From NCBI RefSeq assembly GCF_013204855.1, contig NZ_JABMKZ010000027.1:1-64000 (forward strand): a DNA stretch of 64,000 bases, read 5' to 3'. The position numbers and the translations under genes were made by a program. This DNA is from Paenibacillus alba. Lineage in GTDB: Bacteria; Bacillota; Bacilli; Paenibacillales; NBRC-103111. The notes beneath the pieces are model-generated. The model was not told where the DNA came from, did no database searches, and saw only the letters and a list, made by a program, of their open reading frames with translations. Below are positions 17,664 through 27,633 of the stretch, piece after piece (within the stretch, counting starts at the first letter, position 1; the number at the start of each line of letters is the position of its first letter).

Positions 17664-18539
17664 GTGAATTATAAGGATTTGGTAATCAAAGCCATTACCT
17701 ATATTGAGGATCATCTGACCGATGAGAGATTAAGCACCAAGGTTATGGAGGCTGCGGGCTATTCGCCGTACCATTTTCACCGAATCTTCCTATCGGTTAC
17801 GAGAAACTCCGTCTCGGAGTACATACGCAAGCGGAGATTGACACAAGCAGCATACGATTTATTTTATACCAACCAAAGGATCATAGATATTGCCATCCTG
17901 TACCGGTTCGAGTCTCAGGAATCCTTCGCCCGAGCCTTTGGGAAAATGTTCTCCATCTCGCCTGGACAATTTCGAAAGCAAAGGGACATGAAGGACACGC
18001 TGTTCCGGGCAATGGAGAAGCTTCCTTTGGATGAAGTGGGGCTACAGCATTTGAATAAGAGCGTCTCCCTCGTGCCAGCTATTGTCTGCCTGAATAAGCT
18101 GCATCTGGTCGGCATGTCGATACTGGGTGTCAATTCGGACGAAGTCGGAAAGCTATGGCGGAGCTTTAGGCAGCGTTTGTTTGAAATTGAGCGAAAGCCG
18201 GATACGGAAGACATATTTTATGCGGTCATTGAACTTACAGGTAGGCAATGGGAAGTCACGTATATCGCTTGTGTCGAGGTGGCTGGCGAGGAGAGTGTAG
18301 TTCCCTTGGGAATGGTCGCTAAGCTGCTCCCAGTCGTAACTTATGCGATTTTTACTCATAAGGGGACATTATCGAGACTTAACGATACGTTCCAGTACAT
18401 TTATGAAACCTGGTTACCTCAGTCAGGCAGCGTTCGTACGAATTACCCGGAGTTTGTGCGTTACGACCATCGATATCTAGGACCGATGAACGAGGATTCG
18501 GTATTAGACATATATATTCCCGTTGGCTCGCCATATTAG
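17664..18539 (+). CDS. AraC-family regulator with GyrI-like C-terminal domain
   Basis: The 291-residue protein has an N-terminal AraC double HTH (residues 8-105, including YSPYHFHRIFLSVTRNSVSE and the IDIAILYRFESQESFARAF helix) and a C-terminal domain of about 150 residues in the GyrI/effector-binding style. Such proteins respond to small hydrophobic or cationic ligands. GTG 17664 follows TGGAGG. It precedes an alpha/beta hydrolase by 33 nt, and both may form one unit. Confidence 0.82.
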   Translation: MNYKDLVIKAITYIEDHLTDERLSTKVMEAAGYSPYHFHRIFLSVTRNSVSEYIRKRRLTQAAYDLFYTNQRIIDIAILYRFESQESFARAFGKMFSISPGQFRKQRDMKDTLFRAMEKLPLDEVGLQHLNKSVSLVPAIVCLNKLHLVGMSILGVNSDEVGKLWRSFRQRLFEIERKPDTEDIFYAVIELTGRQWEVTYIACVEVAGEESVVPLGMVAKLLPVVTYAIFTHKGTLSRLNDTFQYIYETWLPQSGSVRTNYPEFVRYDHRYLGPMNEDSVLDIYIPVGSPY

Positions 18540-18572
18540 GATCATGTAGCTCAAGGAGAGGAAGAAATCAAG

Positions 18573-19463
18573 ATGAACAAAATAGAAGACATTGTTGAAG
18601 GATATGCAGGTTGCTGTGAGGTACACATTACCGACAACGCATTGAAGGTGACCGTTCCCATGATCGTGATGTATCCGACAGATGCACCGGAACAGACTGA
18701 TAGGTTAGGGCCGTACTCGTTGGAAGTGGCCAGAGACGCAGCGCCGCTAGAGGGAAAATTTAGACTAGTCCTCATTTCACACGGTACAGGCGGTTCACCG
18801 CTTGTGTACCGGTCGCTCGCTCGGCATTTAGCGCGCAGCGGCTTTATCGTTGGCCTTCTCGAACATCCATTTAATAACCGCAATGATAATAGTTTGGAAG
18901 GTACTGTCCAAAACCTCACCTATCGCCCCCGGCACCTTCGCATGGCAGCCGACTGGTTTTTTGAAGATGAGAGGTTTAAGGGGCTTCTACAGCCGGGAGG
19001 CCATTCGGTCATCGGGCATTCCATGGGGGGCTACACCGCGCTTGCAGCAGCTGGCGGTATCCCGACCTCCTTCCCTAATGAGAGCCCGGATGGGAAGCCG
19101 CAGCAGATCGATGTCCCTCATGATTCACGCATCCGGTCCCTGATTTTGCTAGCACCGGCGTCCGTTTGGTTCCGTAATGAGGGAGCATTAAACAACGTTC
19201 GGCTCCCCATTCTCATGTTGGATGCCGAGCGAGACCCTTACGCACTTCCTTTTCACGCGCAGATCATCATGAATAGTGTTGCTGAACCTCAAATGATTCG
19301 CTATCGTACGGTGGAGAATGCCGGACATTATTCCTTCCTGACTCCTTTCCCAGCTGAGATGATTTCACCAGCCTTTCCCCCCTCGCAAGACCCGCCCGGC
19401 TTTGATCGCGTGCAATTTCAAGAAACGCTGAAGGCTGAAGTAATAGAGTTTCTGTTGACTTAA
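18573..19463 (+). CDS. Alpha/beta hydrolase (dienelactone hydrolase or PAF-acetylhydrolase-like)
   Basis: The 296-residue cytosolic protein has the oxyanion stretch ISHGTGGSP, the nucleophile elbow GHSMGG (Ser near residue 150), an acidic residue in LDAERDPY and the histidine in NAGHYSFL. This is the catalytic order of the alpha/beta hydrolase fold. The substrate is unknown; the family cleaves esters, lactones or acetylated lipids. It lies downstream of the AraC regulator and is probably controlled by it. Confidence 0.82.
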   Translation: MNKIEDIVEGYAGCCEVHITDNALKVTVPMIVMYPTDAPEQTDRLGPYSLEVARDAAPLEGKFRLVLISHGTGGSPLVYRSLARHLARSGFIVGLLEHPFNNRNDNSLEGTVQNLTYRPRHLRMAADWFFEDERFKGLLQPGGHSVIGHSMGGYTALAAAGGIPTSFPNESPDGKPQQIDVPHDSRIRSLILLAPASVWFRNEGALNNVRLPILMLDAERDPYALPFHAQIIMNSVAEPQMIRYRTVENAGHYSFLTPFPAEMISPAFPPSQDPPGFDRVQFQETLKAEVIEFLLT

Positions 19464-19693
19464 CATTAGGAACAATCACTTTCCGTCGAAATCAAATGTT
19501 AACTGAGTATTCGATTAACTAATCGTTACGCTAACTGGGGAATGTTAGTTCAATATCAGTCTAAAACTTATTTTGCGAAGGCTGCCAAATTAATAATTGC
19601 GATCATTACTATAAACTTAATCAATTGCATAAACAATTAGATTGTTGGGAAATGTTTTTATCCTTAATTGTATAATATCAGAATAAAAGGTGC

Positions 19694-19840
19694 ATTGACT
19701 TTGAGTGGCAAAGTGATAACTTTGTCAAAGTTATTGAAGTTGAAAAGAGTACAATACCAGGTTTTGTGACTCAGAAAACTCTTTCACAAATGTTTGAATA
19801 CATGCGAACCATGGAATGGAAAATAGAGCAGTTAATGTAG
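19694..19840 (+). pseudogene. Short protein remnant without a start codon
   Basis: A 48-codon open stretch ends at TAG 19838-19840 and reads like protein (DFEWQSDNFVKVIEVEKST, later MFEYMRTMEWKIEQLM), but no start with a ribosome site precedes it. A TATAAT lies just upstream. I do not recognise the family. It lies in the 19464-20670 gap next to transposon relic B. Confidence 0.35.
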
Positions 19841-19877
19841 GGGGAATTTTTGGAGCGAGATGTAAGTGACAGAAAAA

Positions 19878-20147
19878 GTGTGTTCACTCTATCGGGTGAA
19901 TGCACTATTTTGATTTTGTTGGTATGAGTGAGTAGGGGTACTATTTGACAAGGCCATCGAAAGATAGTAGCAAACTTATACATATTTCAGCCCTGATCCG
20001 ATATCGCGTATATTTTCATCAAGAGGCTAGCGTTTACTATATTTTCTGTCAAAATTCAATTTACACAAAATATCAACACAAGATACAGCGTGAGACGGAA
20101 AAATACTGCTTCTACACTGCAATTCAAAACATATTTGTCACCCAACA
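19878..20147. mobile_element. Tn7-like transposon relic B (hairpin and right end)
   Basis: A hairpin GTTCACTC/GGGTGAA (19883-19900) matches the one beside relic A. About 220 bp further, 20118-20147 holds an inverted copy of the end unit (TTCAAAACATATTTGT) finishing in CACCCAACA, the complement of the TGTTGGGTG terminus. Inner repeats are degenerate and no transposition gene survives. The right border is followed within 20 bp by a broken kinase gene. Confidence 0.5.
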
Positions 20148-20163
20148 CCTGGGTCCGTCGTCT

Positions 20164-20375
20164 GAATCCGGCTGCAGCCGCAGCGGTCGGGCGATATCGT
20201 GATCCGCGCCTGGAGGGAGGGTGGCGGGATCTGCTGCTTCAGGTGGCGGATAACGGAGCCGGTATGGATTCGGAGCGGCTTGCCTCGGTGCTCGAGCGGT
20301 ACAGTGACGGTTAGAGAGCGCCCCGGGTCAAGGCTTTCGCGTTACGGCGAGGCTCAAGTCGGGACGATTCAAAGA
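20164..20375 (+). pseudogene. Histidine kinase C-terminal remnant, frameshifted
   Basis: Pieces of a YesM-type ATPase domain are readable in different frames: GDIVIRAWREGG, then after a frameshift near 20220 DLLLQVADNGAGMDSERLAS (G1 box), then after another break SRLSRYGEAQVGTI, which resembles the family's C-terminal RYGEAYGLTI. The H box and N-terminal regions are gone. It starts where transposon relic B ends, so the element or a deletion next to it probably removed the rest. Confidence 0.6.
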
Positions 20376-20640
20376 ACAATAATCGGATTTGCGTTAGGTC
20401 AGGCTCTCTTGCCGGCAACAGGCGAATGTATCGCCACAGTTGCTGGAAGACGAGTCTTTTTTCTTGGCAGTCAGCGCAGCAAAACACCGTGCGATTCTCA
20501 GTTAAATCGGATATTTGTCTGGTTGTAACGACTTCATGCCGCAGGTAGTATGGAAGAAACACTTGGAAAGGGGGCGGACGACCGGTCGGCAAAGGAAAGA
20601 AGGCGGTTATGTAAGGGTTACGGCTTGAGAGAATCGTTTA
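20376..20640. other. Unassigned GC-rich intergenic stretch
   Basis: No gene can be supported here. Open frames on both strands lack ribosome sites and familiar motifs. The ribosome site AAAGGAGG for the next gene lies at 20656-20662. Confidence 0.4.
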
Positions 20641-20670
20641 CTTTTAATGGAGCTAAAGGAGGTTTGAAAA

Positions 20671-23600
20671 TTGATGGCAACACCAACCTTCAGGTGGCTG
20701 CGATTCCAAACGCTAAAGCTGGCAGTGAGCGTGGTCGTGCTCCTGTCTGCAGCATTGCTGTGGGAGAATCTCGAAAATCCCAGTACGGTTTCCGCAGCGG
20801 GCAGCGTTTATTACGTGGATGCGACGGCAGGTCTGGATAAGAGAGACGGAAAAAGCCCGGAAACGGCCTGGCAATCTATCGGTAAAGTGAGCGGCGCTGC
20901 TTTGCAGCCCGGCGACAAAGTATTGTTTAAACGCGGTGAAATATGGCGGGGGGGATTGTTTGCCCCAGGGGCATCAGGTACTGCGGACAACCCGATCGTG
21001 TTCGGTAGTTACGGACCGACGAACTTGCCACTTCCCCGCATCAGCGGAGGCAGGCTTGCGACCGATTGGCAGGGGCCTGGTGCTAACGGCGAATATTATT
21101 GGCGAGCAGTCTCTTTCGGCCAGAATGGGCAGATCGTTGTACTTGAGGACGGGCGAAGGCTGACTGGCAATAACACCGAGGCGAAACTTCCTGCGCCGCA
21201 AAAAGGTTCGCTTGCGTCTGGTGAATGGGCATGGGATTCGGTGACAACAAGCGTTTATTATAAGCCTACGTCCGGCTTGCCTTCGGGCCACGAGCTGGAA
21301 ATTGTAACGAATGACCGTTTCGCCTTCTCTTCCAATCAAAAGAGCTACGTGGAGCTCGAAGACCTGGATTTGTACGGAGGTTATTCGTATTCGGCTCTAA
21401 TCTATGGCGATAGCCATCATGTTACGATTCGCAACAGCCGCATGCACGGCTCGGATCGTCATGGCGTCCGGATTACGGTGGCTGATGATAACAAGCTGAT
21501 CGGCAACGAAATATACGATGCGAACTTCTATGGCGTGTACATAGAAAACGGTGCGGATCGAAACTTGGTCAGCGGCAATACGGTGCACGATATCGGAGTA
21601 CTGAGGACGGACGACGGCGATTCGGTAGGTATTTATGTCGGAGGGGCATCGACTGTGACGCGCCCGTTGAGCAACGTTGTAACGCATAACACAGTTCGAA
21701 AGGTCGGGAAAGACACGTATAGCGGAAAAAACGGCAATGTGTCACGCGGTAGTTTATCAAGTATAGGGATCCAGATCGAGTCGGCGTCCAATACGCAAAT
21801 TACCAATAATCGTATTTATGACATTGCAAGAACCGGGATCTCTGCACTCACCAGCTATGCCGATTCGCTGAACCTGGCGATTAACGGCAATTTGCTTTAT
21901 CAGATTGGAAGCGCTACCGTAATTGACCAGTACAGTTCGGGAATTATGCTGATGAATCTAAAAGGGAAGCTGAACGGGACAAGTGTACTGAACAACACGA
22001 TTGCGGACTCCGACTTCCATAGCAATTCGGGGCGCGAAGCGGCGCTCAAGCTGCGGGTCGTCGGCCCAAGCGGCGGCAATAGCGGTCAGTTGAACGGGCT
22101 GAGCGTGCGGAATAACCTGATTTCAGGCAATTCGGCTAATTACACGCTAGTGGTTGATGTGGACAACGAAGCTCAGGTATCGAATCTGATCCTCGATAAC
22201 AACTTGTACGATCCGGCCTCCGGAGGCGTGTTTTGGAACCAAGGCGGAGTGAGCGCGAGCTTTGCGGCAGATAAAATCATCGGCTTAACCCAAGCATACT
22301 ACTCGGCAGCTAAGCAAAAAGATCAGCACTCGGTTGCCGCCAGCCCGCTGTTTGTTGATGCGGCTGCGACGAATTACCGGCTGGGGCAACCATCACCTGC
22401 CGTGGATGCAGGCGCTGACGTCGGGTTGACGGTTGACATGGACGGAAATGCGATTCCTCGAGGCATGCGTCCAGACATTGGTGCTTACGAAAGCGATTGG
22501 TCCCGCGAGCCTGCTGCGCCGGCCATTTACGGCGTGTCGAACGGCGCTGTCTATTCCACTGTCGTTACGGCAACATACTCTGCCGGGAGCGCGACGCTTA
22601 GTAAGAATGGGGGAACTATGTTGCCTTACTTGTCGGGCAGCGAAATAAGGGAAGAAGGCACGTATCTGCTGCGCGTTGAGGCGGCGAGCGGATTGGCGAC
22701 AGAGGTAACCTTCTCCATCGTATTCGGCCCGATTGTCGTTAAAGGCGTGGCGGATGGGCATGCCTACAATTACACCGTGAAGCCGGTATTTCCAGAAGGG
22801 ACTGGCACGCTCAGCAAAAATGGCGGTCCGTCGGAGCCGTTCGTATCGGGCGCTTCGGTGACGCAGGAGGGAGCATACGTACTGAAGGTATCGGTATCCG
22901 ATAATCGGTCAAGGAGCGTCGCTTTTACCATTGACCGAACTCCTCCGGTTATTGAAGGCGTTGTCAGCGGCGCTGTCTATGATCAGCCGGTCATGCCGCA
23001 ATTCAACGAAGGTACCGCTATTCTTTACCGAATCGAAAGCGACAATGGCGGCGATCGGATGCGGTCGCGCTACATGCCGCAATCGGTCTATTATTCAGAG
23101 GATGATCCATCCGGGCTTGTGGAGCGAATTTCTATATCCAAGGTGATGGTGCCGCTATCTGCCATTGACCGGGAGATCGTGGTGCAGGCTTCCTTCTTGT
23201 CTGGAACGGTCGTATCGGAGCCTGGCCGCTACAAGCTGACCGTAACGGACGCGGTATATAACCAGAGCGTTGTGCGCTTTGCGATCGCTGCTTCGGCAGT
23301 AACGCTGCAGTCGGATGCTGTTGTCGCTGCCGGTGAGAACATCGAGCTGACGATTGGTGTCCACGGGGTATCGGAGCTGGCGGGACTGGACGTCAAGCTT
23401 GACTACGATCCGAACGTACTGGTGTATGTGGATGCCGCAGGCCTAAGAAACGGCGTAGTCGTCGCGATGGCAGACAAAGGGAACGACGATGGTCATCTGC
23501 ACTTGCTGCTAGCTGCTCTGGGCGATGCAGGAATGCTCGAAGGCGACACGGCGATAGTCAAAGTAACCTTCCGTGTATCCGAACAAGCGCCGGCAGGCTC

Positions 23601-24141
23601 GACGAATGTCAGCGTATCGGCGGCCACAGGCGCAGATATGCAGGGCCGCGAATATGCCTTGGCGCTCGCGTCCCGTACGATTTCGGTAGGGACCACGGTT
23701 GATAAGGGTGAGTTGAACGAGTTGATTGCCACGGCGGCAAGCGTGCTCGCCTCGGCGACGGAAGGAACGGAAGTGGGCCAATATTGGCCGGGATCCCTGA
23801 ATCAGCAACACGCGCTGCTGGCTGCCGCCATTGCAGATGCCGAAGCAGTATCAGGCAGCCTGACGGCAACTGCCGGACAGGTACAAGCGGCAACGACTGC
23901 GCTGAACGAAGCGATCGCAGCCTTTACGAGCTGGAAAATTACCGCGACCGCCGGCGATCTGAACGGCGATGGACGCATCTCGATTGGCGACCTGGCGCTG
24001 ATTGCTCATCATTACGCGAAAACTTCGGCCAACACTTCCAGTACAGAGTGGACGCTGATTCGCGGTTATGATCTGAACCGGGATGGCAAGATTGATTTGT
24101 TCGAGCTGGCGTTTGTTGCTGGTCGTATCATAAGAGGGTAA
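20671..24141 (+). CDS. Large secreted beta-helix protein with cohesin and dockerin domains
   Basis: The 1156-residue protein has a signal peptide (about 1-43), a right-handed parallel beta-helix region (about 45-610) with repeated NN-x-I turns, three Ig-like repeats (about 610-870, sharing TLSKNGG), a cohesin-like domain (about 876-1010), a helical FIVAR-like segment (about 1010-1088) and a C-terminal type I dockerin with two calcium loops (DLNGDGRISIGDLALIAHHY and DLNRDGKIDLFELAFVA). Beta-helix proteins of this kind often act on plant polysaccharides. Start is TTG 20671; ATG 20674 is an alternative. It precedes the glycosidase gene by 37 nt. Confidence 0.85.
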   Translation: MMATPTFRWLRFQTLKLAVSVVVLLSAALLWENLENPSTVSAAGSVYYVDATAGLDKRDGKSPETAWQSIGKVSGAALQPGDKVLFKRGEIWRGGLFAPGASGTADNPIVFGSYGPTNLPLPRISGGRLATDWQGPGANGEYYWRAVSFGQNGQIVVLEDGRRLTGNNTEAKLPAPQKGSLASGEWAWDSVTTSVYYKPTSGLPSGHELEIVTNDRFAFSSNQKSYVELEDLDLYGGYSYSALIYGDSHHVTIRNSRMHGSDRHGVRITVADDNKLIGNEIYDANFYGVYIENGADRNLVSGNTVHDIGVLRTDDGDSVGIYVGGASTVTRPLSNVVTHNTVRKVGKDTYSGKNGNVSRGSLSSIGIQIESASNTQITNNRIYDIARTGISALTSYADSLNLAINGNLLYQIGSATVIDQYSSGIMLMNLKGKLNGTSVLNNTIADSDFHSNSGREAALKLRVVGPSGGNSGQLNGLSVRNNLISGNSANYTLVVDVDNEAQVSNLILDNNLYDPASGGVFWNQGGVSASFAADKIIGLTQAYYSAAKQKDQHSVAASPLFVDAAATNYRLGQPSPAVDAGADVGLTVDMDGNAIPRGMRPDIGAYESDWSREPAAPAIYGVSNGAVYSTVVTATYSAGSATLSKNGGTMLPYLSGSEIREEGTYLLRVEAASGLATEVTFSIVFGPIVVKGVADGHAYNYTVKPVFPEGTGTLSKNGGPSEPFVSGASVTQEGAYVLKVSVSDNRSRSVAFTIDRTPPVIEGVVSGAVYDQPVMPQFNEGTAILYRIESDNGGDRMRSRYMPQSVYYSEDDPSGLVERISISKVMVPLSAIDREIVVQASFLSGTVVSEPGRYKLTVTDAVYNQSVVRFAIAASAVTLQSDAVVAAGENIELTIGVHGVSELAGLDVKLDYDPNVLVYVDAAGLRNGVVVAMADKGNDDGHLHLLLAALGDAGMLEGDTAIVKVTFRVSEQAPAGSTNVSVSAATGADMQGREYALALASRTISVGTTVDKGELNELIATAASVLASATEGTEVGQYWPGSLNQQHALLAAAIADAEAVSGSLTATAGQVQAATTALNEAIAAFTSWKITATAGDLNGDGRISIGDLALIAHHYAKTSANTSSTEWTLIRGYDLNRDGKIDLFELAFVAGRIIRG

Positions 24142-24178
24142 CTGTTAACTGAAGAAGGGAACCTACGGAGGTAGAAAA

Positions 24179-27100
24179 ATGAGCCTATACGGAAGGAAAA
24201 AAGCCAGACGGGGATTATTGTTGCTGCTGGTGCTATCGTTGCTGTTGACGCTGGCGGTACCGGTGTCGGTGGGGGCAGCAGCCATTGAGGCGCCTGACGC
24301 GAATGCGTACTTTACCGAGTCGGAGACGCTGTTTCAAGATTATGCCCCTGGCATCTTGCGCCCCGATCAGGGGACGATACAGTTAACGATGCGTATCGAT
24401 AAAGATTTTGAGCAGTTCGGCAACGATTGGGATTATGTGTTCAAGGTATCGCCGACCAAAGAGATCGGGAATACGCTCATGGGTATCTATGTTCCTGCCC
24501 GGCCGGAACGCGGTCTCGCATTCATATTGCGAGACGGGGTCAACACGCAGAAAGCTCTGGACACTACATTTACTTACACACCTGGGCAGCGTATCAATGT
24601 CGCCATAACTTGGGGGACGGAGCTACGGTTATATGTCAATGGTGTGCTGAAACAATCGGCACCGATGGCGGGACCGATCCGCAGCGATCTGCTGCCATAT
24701 CGATTCGAGGTTGACAAGTCGGAGCCGTTCCATACCGAGGCGCTGAAAATATCGACCAGAGCATTGTCGGCGGCGGAGCTCACAGTGAGTCCTGGGATTG
24801 TATTTACGGGCGATGCTGATACGAGCTTACTAGCAATCAACGGCTTGAAGGAAATCGAGCACAGGCGTACGAATTGGCATCGGACAATAGGTTACCACAG
24901 CTTGACGCCTGTAGGCAGACCGGAAAAATCGGTATTTACAGAAGGCGCACCTGTAATAACTCCGTTCGTCGCTCTTAACATGTCTGATTCATCTAAGAGT
25001 TACCAGGTGAAGATCAAAGCAAATAATGCGGACGGGGAGCCTGTCATGGAGAAAGAGATTACGGTTCTTTCGCAGAGTGACAGGAGATATCATATCCATG
25101 AGATCGCGTTGCCCGAGCTAGCGGGACGCGGCTACTACAATCTGCAGACGACCGTCTCTTACGAGGGTCAGCTCTTGACTACCTGGGATACCGGGATCGC
25201 CATTTTGCCGGCAAACGATGCATCCAGCCCGGACGGCCAGCTTGCCGACTATTATGGCATGTATCTGCTGGACGATTTTGACCCGGCGATATTGAAGGGC
25301 ATGAACGTGAAGACGACACGCAGTCCCTTCCGCTGGCGGATCGTTGAGCCAGTGAAAGGAGCGTTCGACTGGGAGAAGACGGATGCTTACGTCGCCAAAG
25401 CAAGGGAAGCTGGCATGGACATACTCGGAACACTTGGATATTTGCCACAATGGGCAGGTATTCCATCTCCGCCGGAGATTCAAGCCAAGAGTGATCTGGC
25501 CAAGCGGCCGGAGCGCTGGCTGCCTCGCGATCTGCAAGAGTGGGCGAACTATGTCTACCAGACGGTTTCCCGTTACAAAGACGATGTGAAGGTTTGGGAG
25601 ATTTACAACGAGGTCAACTTCCATCCGCCGGCCGATCCTTCCGCCTTCCCGGGCTCGACGGAGCTGTACGCCCAAATGTTGAGAATCGCATATCAGGAAG
25701 CGAAGCGGGCCGACCCGGACGCGCTGATTTCAACCAGCGGATTCTCCGACAGCGATGCTGCCGACAGTCAGATGCCGTTGCAACTGCTGGAAGATCAGTA
25801 TGCAGAGGGCTACTTTGATGTATTTAATCTTCATGCTTACGGCGGGACGGCCAAGACGGATATATGGATCGACAAGCTCAAGGAGAAACGCCCGGGTGTT
25901 CCTTACTGGATGTCCGAGCATATGTGGTATACCTTGTTCAACAAGAAAGCGCGCGAATTCAAGACGATTGAGTGGTTTGCGATGTTTTTGGAGAGAGGGT
26001 ATGACCGCTTCATCAATATGGGCTTGATGGACGTGTTTTTCAATCGGTTTAAGATGACGCCGAATGCTGATTTTCAGGTAGTCGCGGCTTTCCAGAACCA
26101 AATTCGCAAGGCGGATCGGTATCTTGGGAAATATACATTTGCCGCAAGCGATAACTTTACTATCCGTCACTACTTCCGCAGAGCGGACGGCACCTACCTG
26201 AGCATGCTCGGATCGGCGATCGGCGAATATGCGATTGAAGCATCAGGCGGCATTATGCAGGTGACCGACATCTTCGGTCGTACGATTCCGGTCGAGACGG
26301 AGAACGGTAGAACGGTCTTCCGTGTCAAAAGCGCGTCTTACATCATCAGCAGCCAGCCGCTTGAATTGACGAAGACCACGTTGCTTGACGAGGTTCCGCT
26401 TCACACCAACGAAAGTTTTGAAGAGGTTCTGGGCGATCCCGCGATGGGATTGCAGGGCGTTATTCCGACGAGTTGGACATTCAGGGATAAGCTTAATCCG
26501 AACGATACGCAGGCGAAAATTATTCTCAGCCAAACGGCACGAACCGGGAATTACAGCATGGAGCTTACATCCGGTGGGGGAGGACGGGTATACGTATTCG
26601 AGGACACGGAGCTGCACAAGCCGGGCAAATACAGACTTACCGCTTATTTCAAGCGGCTTGCCGGAGATTCGAGTTTGAAGGCCTATACCTTCTTCTATGA
26701 TCGTTCGCCGAGTGTGAACAATACGAAGGATGGCTATCTGACGAATATCTCGGATACGGAATTTGTACCGTTGGTCTTCGATTTTGAAGTGCCCGTAACG
26801 CCTACGGTGAAACAGTCGATCGGTTTCGGCATTTATTCCGGCGCCGGCAAGGTGCTGCTCGACGACATCTCCTTAACATACGTAGGGGAAATCGGCTCGG
26901 TGGTGGTGCCGAATCAGATAGTTGATGCTAAGAAAGAGTATCTCAACCTGACCACGGCGATGAACCAGACCTACACGGATGAGACGGCTGGGGACGGGCA
27001 AGGCGGTTGGGCGGATCTCGGCACAGACAATTTGGGGGCGACGGATTTCAAAACTGGGAAACGTACAGTGGGAGGCGTCCCGTTCGATATCAAAGATCGT

Positions 27101-27517
27101 AGTGCTCCGGTTTCCGTAGCAACGGTGGGAGGCGCCATCCGTCCGAATATTCCTGCTCGGATTGAAGGGATCCCCGTCGGCAAAGCGCTGGCGAAAGTCG
27201 GTTTCTTGTACACGGCAATGTATGTAGATGCCGCCAAGGGAGCGAAACTAGGAGAATTCATCATGCATTATGACGACGGCACGACGTCCACGCACGAGCT
27301 GCTCAACAAGGTGAACATCAACGATTGGTATGTGCCTGGAATTGATCCTGCCGTACCGATTGGAGAGAAGGTGATTACGCACGCGACGGGGGAACGGGCA
27401 TTATTCGTCTCGGTATTTGATAATCCCCAACCGAACAAGATCATTCAATCGATCGACATTGTCAGCAATAAAAACAGCATCTTGTTCATCCTTGCGGCTA
27501 CGGGCGAAAAGCTGTAA
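24179..27517 (+). CDS. Secreted multidomain glycoside hydrolase, clan GH-A-like
   Basis: The 1112-residue protein has a signal peptide (1-33), an N-terminal LamG/ConA-like domain (about 40-205), a TIM-barrel hydrolase domain (about 355-700) and beta-sandwich C-terminal domains of carbohydrate-binding type. The barrel has the clan A pattern: acid/base Glu478 in WEIYNEVN and nucleophile Glu580 in WMSEHMW. It resembles GH39 or GH5-like xylosidases. The exact family is uncertain. GGAGG precedes ATG 24179. It likely works with the beta-helix protein outside the cell. Confidence 0.8.
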   Translation: MSLYGRKKARRGLLLLLVLSLLLTLAVPVSVGAAAIEAPDANAYFTESETLFQDYAPGILRPDQGTIQLTMRIDKDFEQFGNDWDYVFKVSPTKEIGNTLMGIYVPARPERGLAFILRDGVNTQKALDTTFTYTPGQRINVAITWGTELRLYVNGVLKQSAPMAGPIRSDLLPYRFEVDKSEPFHTEALKISTRALSAAELTVSPGIVFTGDADTSLLAINGLKEIEHRRTNWHRTIGYHSLTPVGRPEKSVFTEGAPVITPFVALNMSDSSKSYQVKIKANNADGEPVMEKEITVLSQSDRRYHIHEIALPELAGRGYYNLQTTVSYEGQLLTTWDTGIAILPANDASSPDGQLADYYGMYLLDDFDPAILKGMNVKTTRSPFRWRIVEPVKGAFDWEKTDAYVAKAREAGMDILGTLGYLPQWAGIPSPPEIQAKSDLAKRPERWLPRDLQEWANYVYQTVSRYKDDVKVWEIYNEVNFHPPADPSAFPGSTELYAQMLRIAYQEAKRADPDALISTSGFSDSDAADSQMPLQLLEDQYAEGYFDVFNLHAYGGTAKTDIWIDKLKEKRPGVPYWMSEHMWYTLFNKKAREFKTIEWFAMFLERGYDRFINMGLMDVFFNRFKMTPNADFQVVAAFQNQIRKADRYLGKYTFAASDNFTIRHYFRRADGTYLSMLGSAIGEYAIEASGGIMQVTDIFGRTIPVETENGRTVFRVKSASYIISSQPLELTKTTLLDEVPLHTNESFEEVLGDPAMGLQGVIPTSWTFRDKLNPNDTQAKIILSQTARTGNYSMELTSGGGGRVYVFEDTELHKPGKYRLTAYFKRLAGDSSLKAYTFFYDRSPSVNNTKDGYLTNISDTEFVPLVFDFEVPVTPTVKQSIGFGIYSGAGKVLLDDISLTYVGEIGSVVVPNQIVDAKKEYLNLTTAMNQTYTDETAGDGQGGWADLGTDNLGATDFKTGKRTVGGVPFDIKDRSAPVSVATVGGAIRPNIPARIEGIPVGKALAKVGFLYTAMYVDAAKGAKLGEFIMHYDDGTTSTHELLNKVNINDWYVPGIDPAVPIGEKVITHATGERALFVSVFDNPQPNKIIQSIDIVSNKNSILFILAATGEKL

Positions 27518-27585
27518 CGATCGTACGATAAGGGGGTAGTTCCAAAATCGTTCGCATGGAATGGGAACGTCCCAATTTACCCATG

Positions 27586-27633
27586 AAAGGACCCCAAATT
27601 CCACTGCAAAGTGGAATTTGGGGTCCTTTTTCT
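27586..27633 (+). terminator. Strong terminator after the glycoside hydrolase gene
   Basis: AAAGGACCCCAAATTCCACT pairs with its complement across a short loop and is followed by a T run. It ends the secreted-protein operon. Confidence 0.92.

Noticed and set aside
20311..20592. Minus-strand 93-residue frame
   Set aside because: No ribosome site and no recognised motif, and it lies between relics.
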